A stretch of 64,000 nucleotides of DNA from Chlamydiales bacterium (lineage in GTDB: Bacteria > Chlamydiota > Chlamydiia > Chlamydiales > Rhabdochlamydiaceae), in NCBI GenBank assembly GCA_016185065.1, contig JACPOL010000008.1, positions 186,001 to 250,000 on the forward strand, read 5' to 3'. Positions 24,473 through 31,865 of the stretch are shown in pieces; the first letter of the stretch is position 1; each line of letters opens with the position of its first letter. Below the pieces are notes generated by a model. That model searched no databases. It was not told where the DNA came from and was given only the letters and a program-made list of their open reading frames with translations. The position numbers and the translations under genes are program-made.

Positions 24473-25399
24473 ATGGCATCACTACCTCCACTAGTAGGCC
24501 CAAAAGTAGTTCATTTAGAGACAGACTATTCCCAAGGTCTCTTTAGTCCAAAAAAGAAGAGCGAAAAGCTCTCTTGGTACCACGAGATTATTCTAGATGT
24601 CCTCATCTGCTTGAGTAATTATGGATCTGCAGGATGGAAAAAATTCTGGTCTGCTGAACTTAAAGACTTTTGCAAAGATAAGAGGATTCTTCAAGACGCC
24701 AGAATAGCAACAAAAAAAGTGGCTGCTACTGGAGCAAAGCAGGTGCGCGATTACATTGATGTTCCAGATCGTCTTGTCGTACCAACTTTCCACATTACTA
24801 GAAGTGCCGATGAGCCTCGAAAACCATTTTCACCTCGTAGAGAGCTCATGCGATCTCCAAAGGAGTCGACCACTAGAAGATTAGAAGCCTCTCCAGTTCA
24901 CCTTATCTTTACAGTGATTGATCAAGATCTTACTGACGTAAGTAAAAACCAAGAAGAAGAGATTCTAGCTATTGGTGACGAAGCATATGACGCTTGCCTT
25001 GCCTCCGGTGACAAGGACGAGAGTTTTGTAGTCGTGGAAGCAGCAGCAAGCGCAGCTAAAGAAAAGGCGATGAAGGATGCAAGAGATATGATGGGCTTGT
25101 CGGGAGTAACACAACCTAAACAGGCACGTAGAAATGTCTTTGCTGATGAGTGCAGAAGATGCGAGAGAGCAATTCTTAACATTCTGCAAAAGTATCCTGA
25201 TCTTAAAGAATCAGAAATGAGACAGGTATTGAGAAAGACATTTCACCAGTTCAACGATGATCTAATAAATCGATTGATTCGAGGGCTAAAATACGGGCCA
25301 GATTGTGAAGGTTTTAAAATATCTGAAGAGATGCCACTTTGGAAAAATGAACGACAGGTGCGAGAACTCTTTGATGCGATAATAGATTCGCAACCGTAA
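24473..25399 (+). CDS. Hypothetical protein, 308 aa
   Basis: Not recognised. ATG 24473 follows AGGAG. It is soluble, with a polar N-terminus, an acidic central helical part (VEAAASAAKEKAMKDARDMM near residue 190) and a C-terminal helical region (AILNILQKYPDL ... LFDAIIDSQP). It might be an effector of this lineage, but there is no motif to support a function. It lies directly upstream of the polyketide synthase operon but is separated from it by a hairpin. Confidence 0.6.
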   Translation: MASLPPLVGPKVVHLETDYSQGLFSPKKKSEKLSWYHEIILDVLICLSNYGSAGWKKFWSAELKDFCKDKRILQDARIATKKVAATGAKQVRDYIDVPDRLVVPTFHITRSADEPRKPFSPRRELMRSPKESTTRRLEASPVHLIFTVIDQDLTDVSKNQEEEILAIGDEAYDACLASGDKDESFVVVEAAASAAKEKAMKDARDMMGLSGVTQPKQARRNVFADECRRCERAILNILQKYPDLKESEMRQVLRKTFHQFNDDLINRLIRGLKYGPDCEGFKISEEMPLWKNERQVRELFDAIIDSQP

Positions 25400-25438
25400 A
25401 CCAAGTCTCATTTATTATCTTTTTCGTTTGAACGCATC

Positions 25439-25466
25439 ATGCGCGCCCTGTTACTGTGGCGCGCAT
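25439..25466 (+). promoter_or_regulatory. Hairpin over the start codon of the polyketide synthase
   Basis: ATGCGCGCC (25439-25447) pairs perfectly with GGCGCGCAT (25458-25466), with a 10-base loop. The right arm ends in the first two bases of the ATG start (25465). There is no Shine-Dalgarno sequence, so this stem could hide the initiation region. Confidence 0.5.
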
Positions 25467-26571
25467 GTCTTTTTATTTAGGTCGTTTTCATCTTATTCGT
25501 CCGCCTCATGAGTTTAGCCAGCAAGAGATCCTTGAGTGGATTGCGCATGAGCATGCGAGTGCGCAGGCTAAGAGTGGTGAAGAGCTGGGTTTTTATGAGG
25601 AGATTCGAGAGCGGCTCATGCGCGTTGGAATGGGAAGTGATAAGATACAGAGGCGTGGCACGCTTCTGAAAGAAGTGACAAGCCTGGATTCGGTTCGGGA
25701 GATCTACGATCAGAGTGAGAGCGCAGTTGGCGCGGGCCTTCAGAAGCGGATGAGCTTCTTTGAGACAGCGGTGAATCAGCTTTTTGAAGAGTTCTATCCT
25801 GAGGGGTGTATAGCTCCTTCTCATCTTATTCACGTCACATGCACGGGGTACGCTTCGCCAAGCGGCGCTCAGCACATTGTTTCCAAACGCGGGTTTGGGG
25901 CTGAAACAGTTGTTACTCACGCCTACCACATGGGCTGCTATGCTTCTATTCCCGCCTTGCGTATGGCTACTGGCATGCGTTCTATTGTCGATCTCGTGCA
26001 TACTGAACTTTGCACGCTTCACATGAATCCCCTTCTTCACGAGACTGAGCAGCTGGTAGTGCAGAGCCTCTTTGCGGATGGATTTATCAAATACTCGGTG
26101 TCGCAAGAGCCAGATATTTATAAGATTTTGGGTCTACATGAAGAGATTCTGCCTGAGACTTGCGACCTAATGAGCTGGAGGCTTGAAGATTGGGGGATGC
26201 GCATGACGATTGCTAAAGAGGTGCCTGTTGTGCTGAGCCGAGCGCTCCCCTCTTTTATTGAGCGTCTTCAAAAGAGATCCAACTGGAGCGGGAGGTCGGA
26301 GAGTCCGCTTCTCTTTGCGATCCATCCAGGCGGCCCAAAAATTATCGACCAGATCCAGAAGATGCTCAAACTCTCCGATGAGCAGGTCTATCACAGTAAA
26401 GAGGTTTTAAAAACGATGGGAAATATGTCTTCAGCCACCCTTCCTCACGTCTGGGAGAAGATCGCTTGCGATGAGAACGTTAAACCTGGAAGCGCAGTTT
26501 TAAGTCTAGCATTTGGTCCGGGGCTTACAGCCTGCGGGGCTATTTTTGAGAAGGGAGCTCCTCATGTTTGA
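25465..26571 (+). CDS. Type III polyketide synthase (chalcone/stilbene synthase family)
   Basis: A homodimeric ketosynthase that condenses an acyl-CoA starter with malonyl-CoA units. The 368-aa sequence has the Cys-His-Asn triad in standard contexts: HMGCYASIPALRMA (Cys158), FAIHPGGPKI (His287) and MGNMSSATLPHVWEK (Asn320). The end SLAFGPGLTACGAIF is the typical GFGPG region. The start is ATG 25465, though GTG 25456 is in frame. It heads a three-gene unit with a membrane protein and a UbiG-like methyltransferase, a combination expected for a methylated alkylpyrone, alkylresorcinol or quinone-like lipid. The product is unknown. Confidence 0.92.
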   Translation: MSFYLGRFHLIRPPHEFSQQEILEWIAHEHASAQAKSGEELGFYEEIRERLMRVGMGSDKIQRRGTLLKEVTSLDSVREIYDQSESAVGAGLQKRMSFFETAVNQLFEEFYPEGCIAPSHLIHVTCTGYASPSGAQHIVSKRGFGAETVVTHAYHMGCYASIPALRMATGMRSIVDLVHTELCTLHMNPLLHETEQLVVQSLFADGFIKYSVSQEPDIYKILGLHEEILPETCDLMSWRLEDWGMRMTIAKEVPVVLSRALPSFIERLQKRSNWSGRSESPLLFAIHPGGPKIIDQIQKMLKLSDEQVYHSKEVLKTMGNMSSATLPHVWEKIACDENVKPGSAVLSLAFGPGLTACGAIFEKGAPHV

Positions 26572-27060
26572 ATACCTTTTTTTATCCCCTTTTTTATCCA
26601 AGCAATTGCAATTGGGATTGATGAGGTCTACTTTCATCAGAAGAGAGGGCTCCCAAAGTGGGAGCGCATTGGACACCCGATCGATACGCTGAGCGTAGTT
26701 GCCACCCTCCTCTTTACCCTTCTTGTTCCCTTCTCAATGCCGATGGTGAAGATCTATGCTGCACTTGCGATCCTCTCCTGTCTGATGGTGACTAAAGATG
26801 AGTTTGTGCATAAACACCACTGTCCGGCAAGCGAGCACTGGCTGCATGCGCTTCTCTTTATTAACCACCCGATCATGCTGGCCTCTGCAGGGCTGATGTG
26901 GGCTGCGATGGGTGGAGAGGCGGCTCCGAAGTGGCTGATTGAGCTCCTCCCCTCCCCTTCTCTCCTCTCCTTTTTTCTAACGACGCAGGTGGCTTTTGCT
27001 GCATTTTTCATGTTCTATCAAATCATCTACTGGAATTTCATATGGCAGGAGAAGAGATAA
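26564..27060 (+). CDS. Small membrane protein of the PKS operon, interrupted by a T-tract frameshift
   Basis: ATG 26564 overlaps the PKS stop and follows GGGAG. Read as written, it goes out of frame after seven T at 26577-26583 and stops at about 26690. With eight T it would read MFEYLFFIPFFIQAIAIGID and then join the long downstream frame (IDEVYFHQKRGLPKWERIGHP to WNFIWQEKR), giving about 165 aa with four hydrophobic segments and several His. The frame overlaps the next gene by 19 bases. So either a real frameshift, transcriptional slippage, or a homopolymer sequencing error. Taken at face value it is a broken gene, whose largest intact downstream part begins at ATG 26737. Confidence 0.65.
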
Positions 27061-27782
27061 ACAATAGCTTCTACGAGGCTCTTGGCGAGAGGTGGTATAC
27101 CGCAAACGACCATCCGATTGCGCTTCTTCGAAAGGAGAATGAGATACGCACGCCCTGGGTTATTAAGACGATTGCTTCGAAGTATCAGGGGCCTTGCAAG
27201 ATACTGGATATCGGCTGCGGAGCTGGTCTATTGTCTAATCCTCTTGTCCAAGCTGGCCATAAAGTGACGGGAGTCGACCTCTCCCCCATGAGTTTGACTA
27301 TCGCTAGGGAGCAAGATCTAACCCGCAGTGCAAGTTATATCTTGGCGAGTGCAGAGCAGCTGCCGTTTGCAGATGAGAGCTTTGATGTCGCAATTGCGCT
27401 CGACCTTTTGGAGCATGTGGAGAATCCTCTTCTGGTTATTCAAGAGGCAAGGCGCGTATTAAAGCCAGGTGGAAGGTTCTTTTTTCACACTTTCAACCGA
27501 AATTTTTTGAGCTGGCTTCTCGTGATTAAAGGGGTTGAGTGGGCTGTTCGAAACACTCCTCCGCGGATGCACGTCTATAACCTCTTTATTAAACCGAAAG
27601 AGCTAAGGGAGATGTGTGCAAGCGTGGGAGTAGAGATCGAGGAGATTCACGGTCTTTCTCCTAAACTTCTCTCCCCTGCGCTTCCGCGGATGCTCTTGAC
27701 TAGAAGAGTGCCCGAAAACTTCAAGTTCCAGTTCACGCGCTCGCTAGTAACCGGCTATATCGGATATGGACAAAGACAATAG
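27042..27782 (+). CDS. UbiG-like class I SAM methyltransferase of the PKS operon
   Basis: A 246-aa methyltransferase with motif I ILDIGCGAGLLSNPL (about residues 51-65), VTGVDLSPMSLTIARE, LPFADESFDVAIALDLLEHVENP and VLKPGGRFFFHTFNRN. The order and the N-terminal NNSFYEALGERWY match UbiG-type O-methyltransferases acting on hydroxy-aromatic lipids. Here it is more likely to methylate the polyketide made by the upstream synthase than to serve ubiquinone synthesis. ATG 27042 overlaps the preceding gene by 19 bases, so translation is probably coupled. Confidence 0.85.
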   Translation: MAGEEINNSFYEALGERWYTANDHPIALLRKENEIRTPWVIKTIASKYQGPCKILDIGCGAGLLSNPLVQAGHKVTGVDLSPMSLTIAREQDLTRSASYILASAEQLPFADESFDVAIALDLLEHVENPLLVIQEARRVLKPGGRFFFHTFNRNFLSWLLVIKGVEWAVRNTPPRMHVYNLFIKPKELREMCASVGVEIEEIHGLSPKLLSPALPRMLLTRRVPENFKFQFTRSLVTGYIGYGQRQ

Positions 27783-27783
27783 G

Positions 27784-27930
27784 TCTCTTTCTTTGACCGA
27801 ACGAAGAGAGGTCCCTGGAGTGCGGTGCTCTGCACCGCCCTGATTTCTTTTCGAGCAGAACTGATAAAAATTTAGGGCGGTGCAGAGCACCGCACTCCAG
27901 GGATTTCGCTGCGCTCAATCAAAGAAAGAA
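27784..27930. repeat. Long inverted repeat at a convergent gene junction (27.8 kb)
   Basis: A perfect 29-bp inverted repeat (27813-27841 with 27874-27902) whose arm starts CCCTGGAGTGCGGTGCTC. Imperfect pairing continues outward (TCTTTCTTTGA on both sides). It fills the gap between the stop at 27782 and the convergent gene end at 27936, so a two-way terminator is the likely role. Confidence 0.8.
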
Positions 27931-27935
27931 GGGCG

Positions 27936-28556
27936 TTAGGGGTGGCGGATTTCGAAGAGTTGTGAGGAGTGTTTGGAAGAGAACTCATCCCAGAGGTTTT
28001 CTGGTTTCTCTTCGGCTTGGGCTTCTGTGATGTGATCTTCGATGAGAGAGATGGAGTGTTTTTTTGAAGCATCTAGGGGCTTTTCAAGCTGCTCTTTGAC
28101 GAAGGCTTTGAGCTTCCGAGCGACGATAAGGTACTCTTTGCACTGCCACTGGCAGACCCGCTCTCCATTGAGCTTACTCCCCTTCTGAATGAGCTGCTGC
28201 AGGTGGACGAAAGCTGGATGCTTCTGGCTGGCACAGCACTGGTGGGCGTGAACCGCAGCTAGGCTCCAAGCCTTGGAGCCAGATTTTCTCTCCTGGTCTT
28301 CAATGTGGAGTAGGTCGACTGTTACCAGCTGTTTTCTTGAAATTGGTTCTTTCTGTTTGAAGGGTTTGATCTGAGGAAGCCTAAAGAACTTGTGTGTGCG
28401 AAAGCTGCTTACTGCCTTTTGCAAAAGAGGCTGCTTCGAGTCGGAGATGAGACCGCGCACCTTTTTTGTTTCCAGCTTCAGCGAGCTATTACTACTCATG
28501 TTAAAGAGCCAATCGTAAAAAAATTTACAAGATTTTAACACGATCTTTAAATTCAT
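27936..28556 (-). CDS. Hypothetical protein, up to 206 aa
   Basis: Not recognised. Starts are ATG 28556 or ATG 28499 (product MSSNSSLKLE), neither with a good ribosome site. It is a basic, helical, soluble protein with Cys/His clusters near residues 107-150 (HAHQCCASQKHPAF, RVCQWQCKEYL), spaced C-x(3)-C, which could bind metal but is not a known zinc finger. The C-terminus is acidic. It ends at the long inverted repeat. Confidence 0.55.
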   Translation of the reverse strand: MNLKIVLKSCKFFYDWLFNMSSNSSLKLETKKVRGLISDSKQPLLQKAVSSFRTHKFFRLPQIKPFKQKEPISRKQLVTVDLLHIEDQERKSGSKAWSLAAVHAHQCCASQKHPAFVHLQQLIQKGSKLNGERVCQWQCKEYLIVARKLKAFVKEQLEKPLDASKKHSISLIEDHITEAQAEEKPENLWDEFSSKHSSQLFEIRHP

Positions 28557-28640
28557 GCAATTTTTTTAATCGGTGATTGCAAGAAAGATTTTGATGCTCT
28601 ACTCTCTCCTCTTTATAGGAATTTTACATATAGGAAGAAG

Positions 28641-29144
28641 ATGGCGAAAATCACTTTGAAAGGAAACCCTGTACACACATCGGGCGAGCTTCCTGCACAA
28701 GGTAGTGTTGCAGTAGATTTTTTACTTACAGACAGCTCACTTAAAGATCGTTCATTAAAAGAGTTCCAAGGAAAGCGCAAGTTGATCTCTATTGTCCCAA
28801 GCCTGGATACACCCGTCTGCTCTCTCTCTACAAAAAAGTTTAATGAGACAGCCAAGAAGCACCCCGAAGTCGTATTTATGGTCGTCTCTGCAGATCTCCC
28901 CTTTGCCCAAAAAAGAGCGTGCGAAACAGAAAAAGTTGAGAATGTCCTCACACTGTCTATGATGCGCTCGAAGGATTTTGCAAAAAACTATGGAGTTCTT
29001 CTCGTAGACGGCCCGCTAGCAGGCATCACGGCAAGAGCTGTACTTGTTCTAGATGAGAAGAACAAAGTGGTCTACCGAGAGCTTGTTCCTGAAATTGCTC
29101 AAGAGCCAGATTACGATAAAGCGATCAAAGCTCTCCTCTCATAG
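28641..29144 (+). CDS. tpx: Thiol peroxidase
   Basis: A 167-aa atypical 2-Cys peroxiredoxin that reduces peroxides with thioredoxin. The peroxidatic Cys is in SLDTPVCSLSTKKFNE (Cys about 61) and the resolving Cys in KRACETEKVENV (about 95), the spacing typical of Tpx. Length and fold markers (GKRKLISIVPSLDTP, TARAVLVLDEKNKV) match. AGGAAG precedes ATG 28641. It ends at a large hairpin that separates it from the malic enzyme. Confidence 0.92.
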   Translation: MAKITLKGNPVHTSGELPAQGSVAVDFLLTDSSLKDRSLKEFQGKRKLISIVPSLDTPVCSLSTKKFNETAKKHPEVVFMVVSADLPFAQKRACETEKVENVLTLSMMRSKDFAKNYGVLLVDGPLAGITARAVLVLDEKNKVVYRELVPEIAQEPDYDKAIKALLS

Positions 29145-29175
29145 TTTTGCAGAAAAAAACAAAGAGAAGAAAGTA

Positions 29176-29313
29176 AAAAACAGGATCCGCTTCGCTGGCA
29201 GGATCGCTTTAGGTCTTGCTATTGCAAGACAAGAAGCGGCAGGATTCCGGATTTTCTGGCATCCTGCCGGTGCGGCGAGCACCGATCTTGCCAGCGAAGC
29301 GGATCCTGTTTTT
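29176..29313. repeat. Structured inverted repeat between tpx and the malic enzyme gene
   Basis: A 31-bp inverted repeat with one mismatch (29176-29206 with 29283-29313; arm core GGATCCGCTTCGCTGGCA). The interior holds two smaller hairpins (GTCTTGC/GCAAGAC and GGCAGGAT/ATCCTGCC). Both arms end in A/T runs, suiting bidirectional termination of the convergent genes. Confidence 0.8.
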
Positions 29314-29329
29314 ATTTTATAAATTAAGC

Positions 29330-31003
29330 TTAGCCTTTTGTGTAGAGAGGATAGTCGGGAGTCCAGATGTTTGCTTGGATGCGGGATTTGAGCTCTGCTG
29401 GAGTGATCGAGTTTGCAACTCCTTCGTGAAGCGCAGTTTCGGCAACGCCGAGTGCGATCTCAAAGCAGATTGCGCGCAGACTTTCGAAATCGGGGAAGAG
29501 TGCACCTTTGGGATTTTTTAGGATGGGAGCGTGGTCGCTTAAGACGCGCGCTGCCTTCAGAAACATCTTATCGGTCACTTTTCTGGCTTGGCAAGAGACG
29601 ACGCCCAGCCCAACCCCTGGAAAGATGTAGACGTTGTTACACTGGGCGATGGGATAGCTCTTTCCCTTGTATTCGACGGGTTCAAAGGGGCTTCCTGTAG
29701 CGACGATCGCCCTCCCATCGGTCCACTCGATCAGATCTTTGGGATGGGCTTCGCATCTACTGGTGGGATTCGAAAGTGGAAGGATGATTGGTCTAGGGTG
29801 TGCCCGAGAGATCGCCTGTACAATCTCCTTGGTGAATGCGCCGGCCTGAGTTGAGACTCCAATTAAGATGGAGGGCTCAGCATTTTCTACCACTTCTAGC
29901 AGAGAGATATGGGCGGGATTTTTCACTTTCCACATGCTTATTTTTTCATGCTTCTGCGCAAACATTTTCTGCCCGCTTCTGGCATTTTGCAGTTTGGTAT
30001 GGATGAGGCCTTCGATGTCGACGAGGTAGAAGTTCTCAAGCGCCTCGCTCTCACTCATCCCCTCTTCTACCATCTCGGCAAGAAGCTCTCTGCAGATGCC
30101 AAGACCTGCAGATCCTGCGCCAAGCATCGCAATCTTCTGTGTTTTTAGACTTCTTCCACTTGCGCGTGTTGCAGCCAGCACTGCTGCAAGCACAGTGGAG
30201 GCTGTTCCCTGGATATCATCATTAAAAGAAGAGAGCGTGTCGCGGTAGCGTTCTAGGAGAGGATGAGCGTGCTCCCTGCCAAAGTCCTCCCACTGGAGCA
30301 GTACTCGCGGGTAGCGCTTTTTAAGGGCCTGTACAAAGCACTCTACAAACTCGTCATACTCTTTCCCCGAGATGCGGTTGTGGCGCCAGCCAAGGTATAG
30401 TGGATCTTTAAGGAGATCGGGATTATTGGTTCCTACGTCGAGGTGAACGGGCAGAGTACGCGTCGGTTTGATGCCGCCAAAAACGGTGTAAAGTGCAAGC
30501 TTGCCAACGGGGATCGCCATCCCCCCTACTCCAAGATCTCCCAATCCGAGAATTCTCTCTCCATCCGTGACGACGACGATATCAACCTCATCTTCAGGTA
30601 GACGCGCGATGATCTCGGGAATTTTATCTTTGAGCGGGTAGGAGACATAGAGACCTCGCCCCTCGTGGTAGAGAACGCTGAAGTGTTGAGAGGCATGGCC
30701 TACCGTTGGAGTGTAGATGAGAGGTAGCATCTCACTGATATGCTCGCTAACCAATCTGTAGAAGAGAATCTCATTCCGATTTTGAAGCGAAGTAAGGAAG
30801 GTGTAGCGCGAGATCGCATCGGGTTGAGCGCAGAAGTTCTCATAACGCCGCATCACCTGCTCTTGAATCGTGGAGATGTGGTAGGGAATGAGGCCGTGAA
30901 GTTTGAGCTCATCTCTCTCTTGCTGAGTGAAGGCGCTCCCCTTATTTAGAAAGGGAGTTGAGAGGATCTGTTCGGGTTCAATAGAGAGAGCTGTTTTTTT
31001 CAT
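29330..31003 (-). CDS. NAD(P)-dependent malic enzyme
   Basis: Oxidative decarboxylation of malate to pyruvate in the cytoplasm. The 557-aa sequence has the family landmarks: catalytic Tyr in LIYTPTVGHASQHFSVLYH, VVTDGERILGLGDLGVGGM, the Asp/Glu metal site in LQWEDFGREHAHPLLERYRD and FNDDIQGTASTVLA, the Rossmann motif IAMLGAGSAGLGI, and PLSNPTSRCEA. It is close to the SfcA/MaeA group. ATG 31003 is directly preceded by a hairpin and has no clear Shine-Dalgarno. It could feed dicarboxylates taken up by the symporter into pyruvate. Confidence 0.93.
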   Translation of the reverse strand: MKKTALSIEPEQILSTPFLNKGSAFTQQERDELKLHGLIPYHISTIQEQVMRRYENFCAQPDAISRYTFLTSLQNRNEILFYRLVSEHISEMLPLIYTPTVGHASQHFSVLYHEGRGLYVSYPLKDKIPEIIARLPEDEVDIVVVTDGERILGLGDLGVGGMAIPVGKLALYTVFGGIKPTRTLPVHLDVGTNNPDLLKDPLYLGWRHNRISGKEYDEFVECFVQALKKRYPRVLLQWEDFGREHAHPLLERYRDTLSSFNDDIQGTASTVLAAVLAATRASGRSLKTQKIAMLGAGSAGLGICRELLAEMVEEGMSESEALENFYLVDIEGLIHTKLQNARSGQKMFAQKHEKISMWKVKNPAHISLLEVVENAEPSILIGVSTQAGAFTKEIVQAISRAHPRPIILPLSNPTSRCEAHPKDLIEWTDGRAIVATGSPFEPVEYKGKSYPIAQCNNVYIFPGVGLGVVSCQARKVTDKMFLKAARVLSDHAPILKNPKGALFPDFESLRAICFEIALGVAETALHEGVANSITPAELKSRIQANIWTPDYPLYTKG

Positions 31004-31041
31004 GCTGATAAAAAAGAGTTGTTACTCTCTTCTTTATCAGC
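31004..31041 (-). promoter_or_regulatory. Hairpin abutting the malic enzyme start
   Basis: GCTGATAAAAAAGAG (31004-31018) pairs with CTCTTCTTTATCAGC (31027-31041), one mismatch, 8-base loop. It lies between the stop of the upstream gene (31051) and the malic enzyme ATG. It could be a weak terminator or a structure that limits initiation. Confidence 0.5.
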
Positions 31042-31050
31042 TTACTGAAT

Positions 31051-31773
31051 TTAATTCAGCTTTAGCTGATCTTCGGCGTAGGGCAGCTCAAAGTTTAATA
31101 TCTGGAAAACGAAGTGATTTGAGGGAGTTCTCTCTTCCAGTATCATATGTAGCGCAAGCTTGATTGCAGCGTTAAGATTAAATTGTCCATCAATGGAGGC
31201 CCGTGCTCTTAAAGCGTCTGAGTTGCTTATTCTGTTAAAATACTCTTTCATAAGCGCGCGCTCTTCATAGTTACTGGGACACTTAGGAGTTCTATAGATA
31301 TTCTGCATGCGCGTTTGTAGAGGTTCACACAATTGAGAGAAGTCTCTAGCGAACTCTCTACGCGATACATCTGTCCATTGCATTGATGCTCTTTTTGTGA
31401 TCCACTTACTTACAAACTCATTTAACTGAGTAGGGTTCTGGCGCTCCTCTCCTTCTACTAACATCTGATTTTCTGGATTGGAGATCCATTCGATGATAGG
31501 TCCACTCTGCTTAACCTCGGGAAGCTCACTCGTTGGAGCAGGCTCTTCGCCCAAAATGCAGGATAGAATGCACCCCAAAGCCGCTTTGAGAAAGTCTATT
31601 AAGTAGTTGTAGCAGGCTTCCAAGCAGCTGCAGCAGCAGCTTTCGCACTCGCTACTCATTGAAGTTAGGCAATCGGGTGCGCGAGGTGCGGGATTAGAGC
31701 CGCCATTTAACTGAGGCTGAGCTGGTGGAGCTATTGGGGCTCCAGAAGCTCCCCGGATAGGAGGTGTTGACAT
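31051..31773 (-). CDS. Effector-like protein with Cys-rich hydrophobic segment, 240 aa
   Basis: Not recognised. Residues 1-35 are Pro/Ala-rich, then 40-75 form a Cys-rich hydrophobic helix (ECESCCCSCLEACYNYL and LIDFLKAALGCIL), then a soluble C-terminal domain containing LNEFVSKWITKRASMQW. That domain aligns with residues LKEFIDKWSVHRENW of the next gene upstream, so the two are paralogs. The arrangement of disordered N-terminus, membrane-type helix and helical domain is common in secreted chlamydial proteins; a role is inferred. Confidence 0.65.
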   Translation of the reverse strand: MSTPPIRGASGAPIAPPAQPQLNGGSNPAPRAPDCLTSMSSECESCCCSCLEACYNYLIDFLKAALGCILSCILGEEPAPTSELPEVKQSGPIIEWISNPENQMLVEGEERQNPTQLNEFVSKWITKRASMQWTDVSRREFARDFSQLCEPLQTRMQNIYRTPKCPSNYEERALMKEYFNRISNSDALRARASIDGQFNLNAAIKLALHMILEERTPSNHFVFQILNFELPYAEDQLKLN

Positions 31774-31865
31774 AAGTAATACCTATATTGATCTCGTCTA
31801 TAATATCAAAAATTATAAGAGAGATCAACTGCACAATTAATTATATAATATTTAAATATTTAGTT

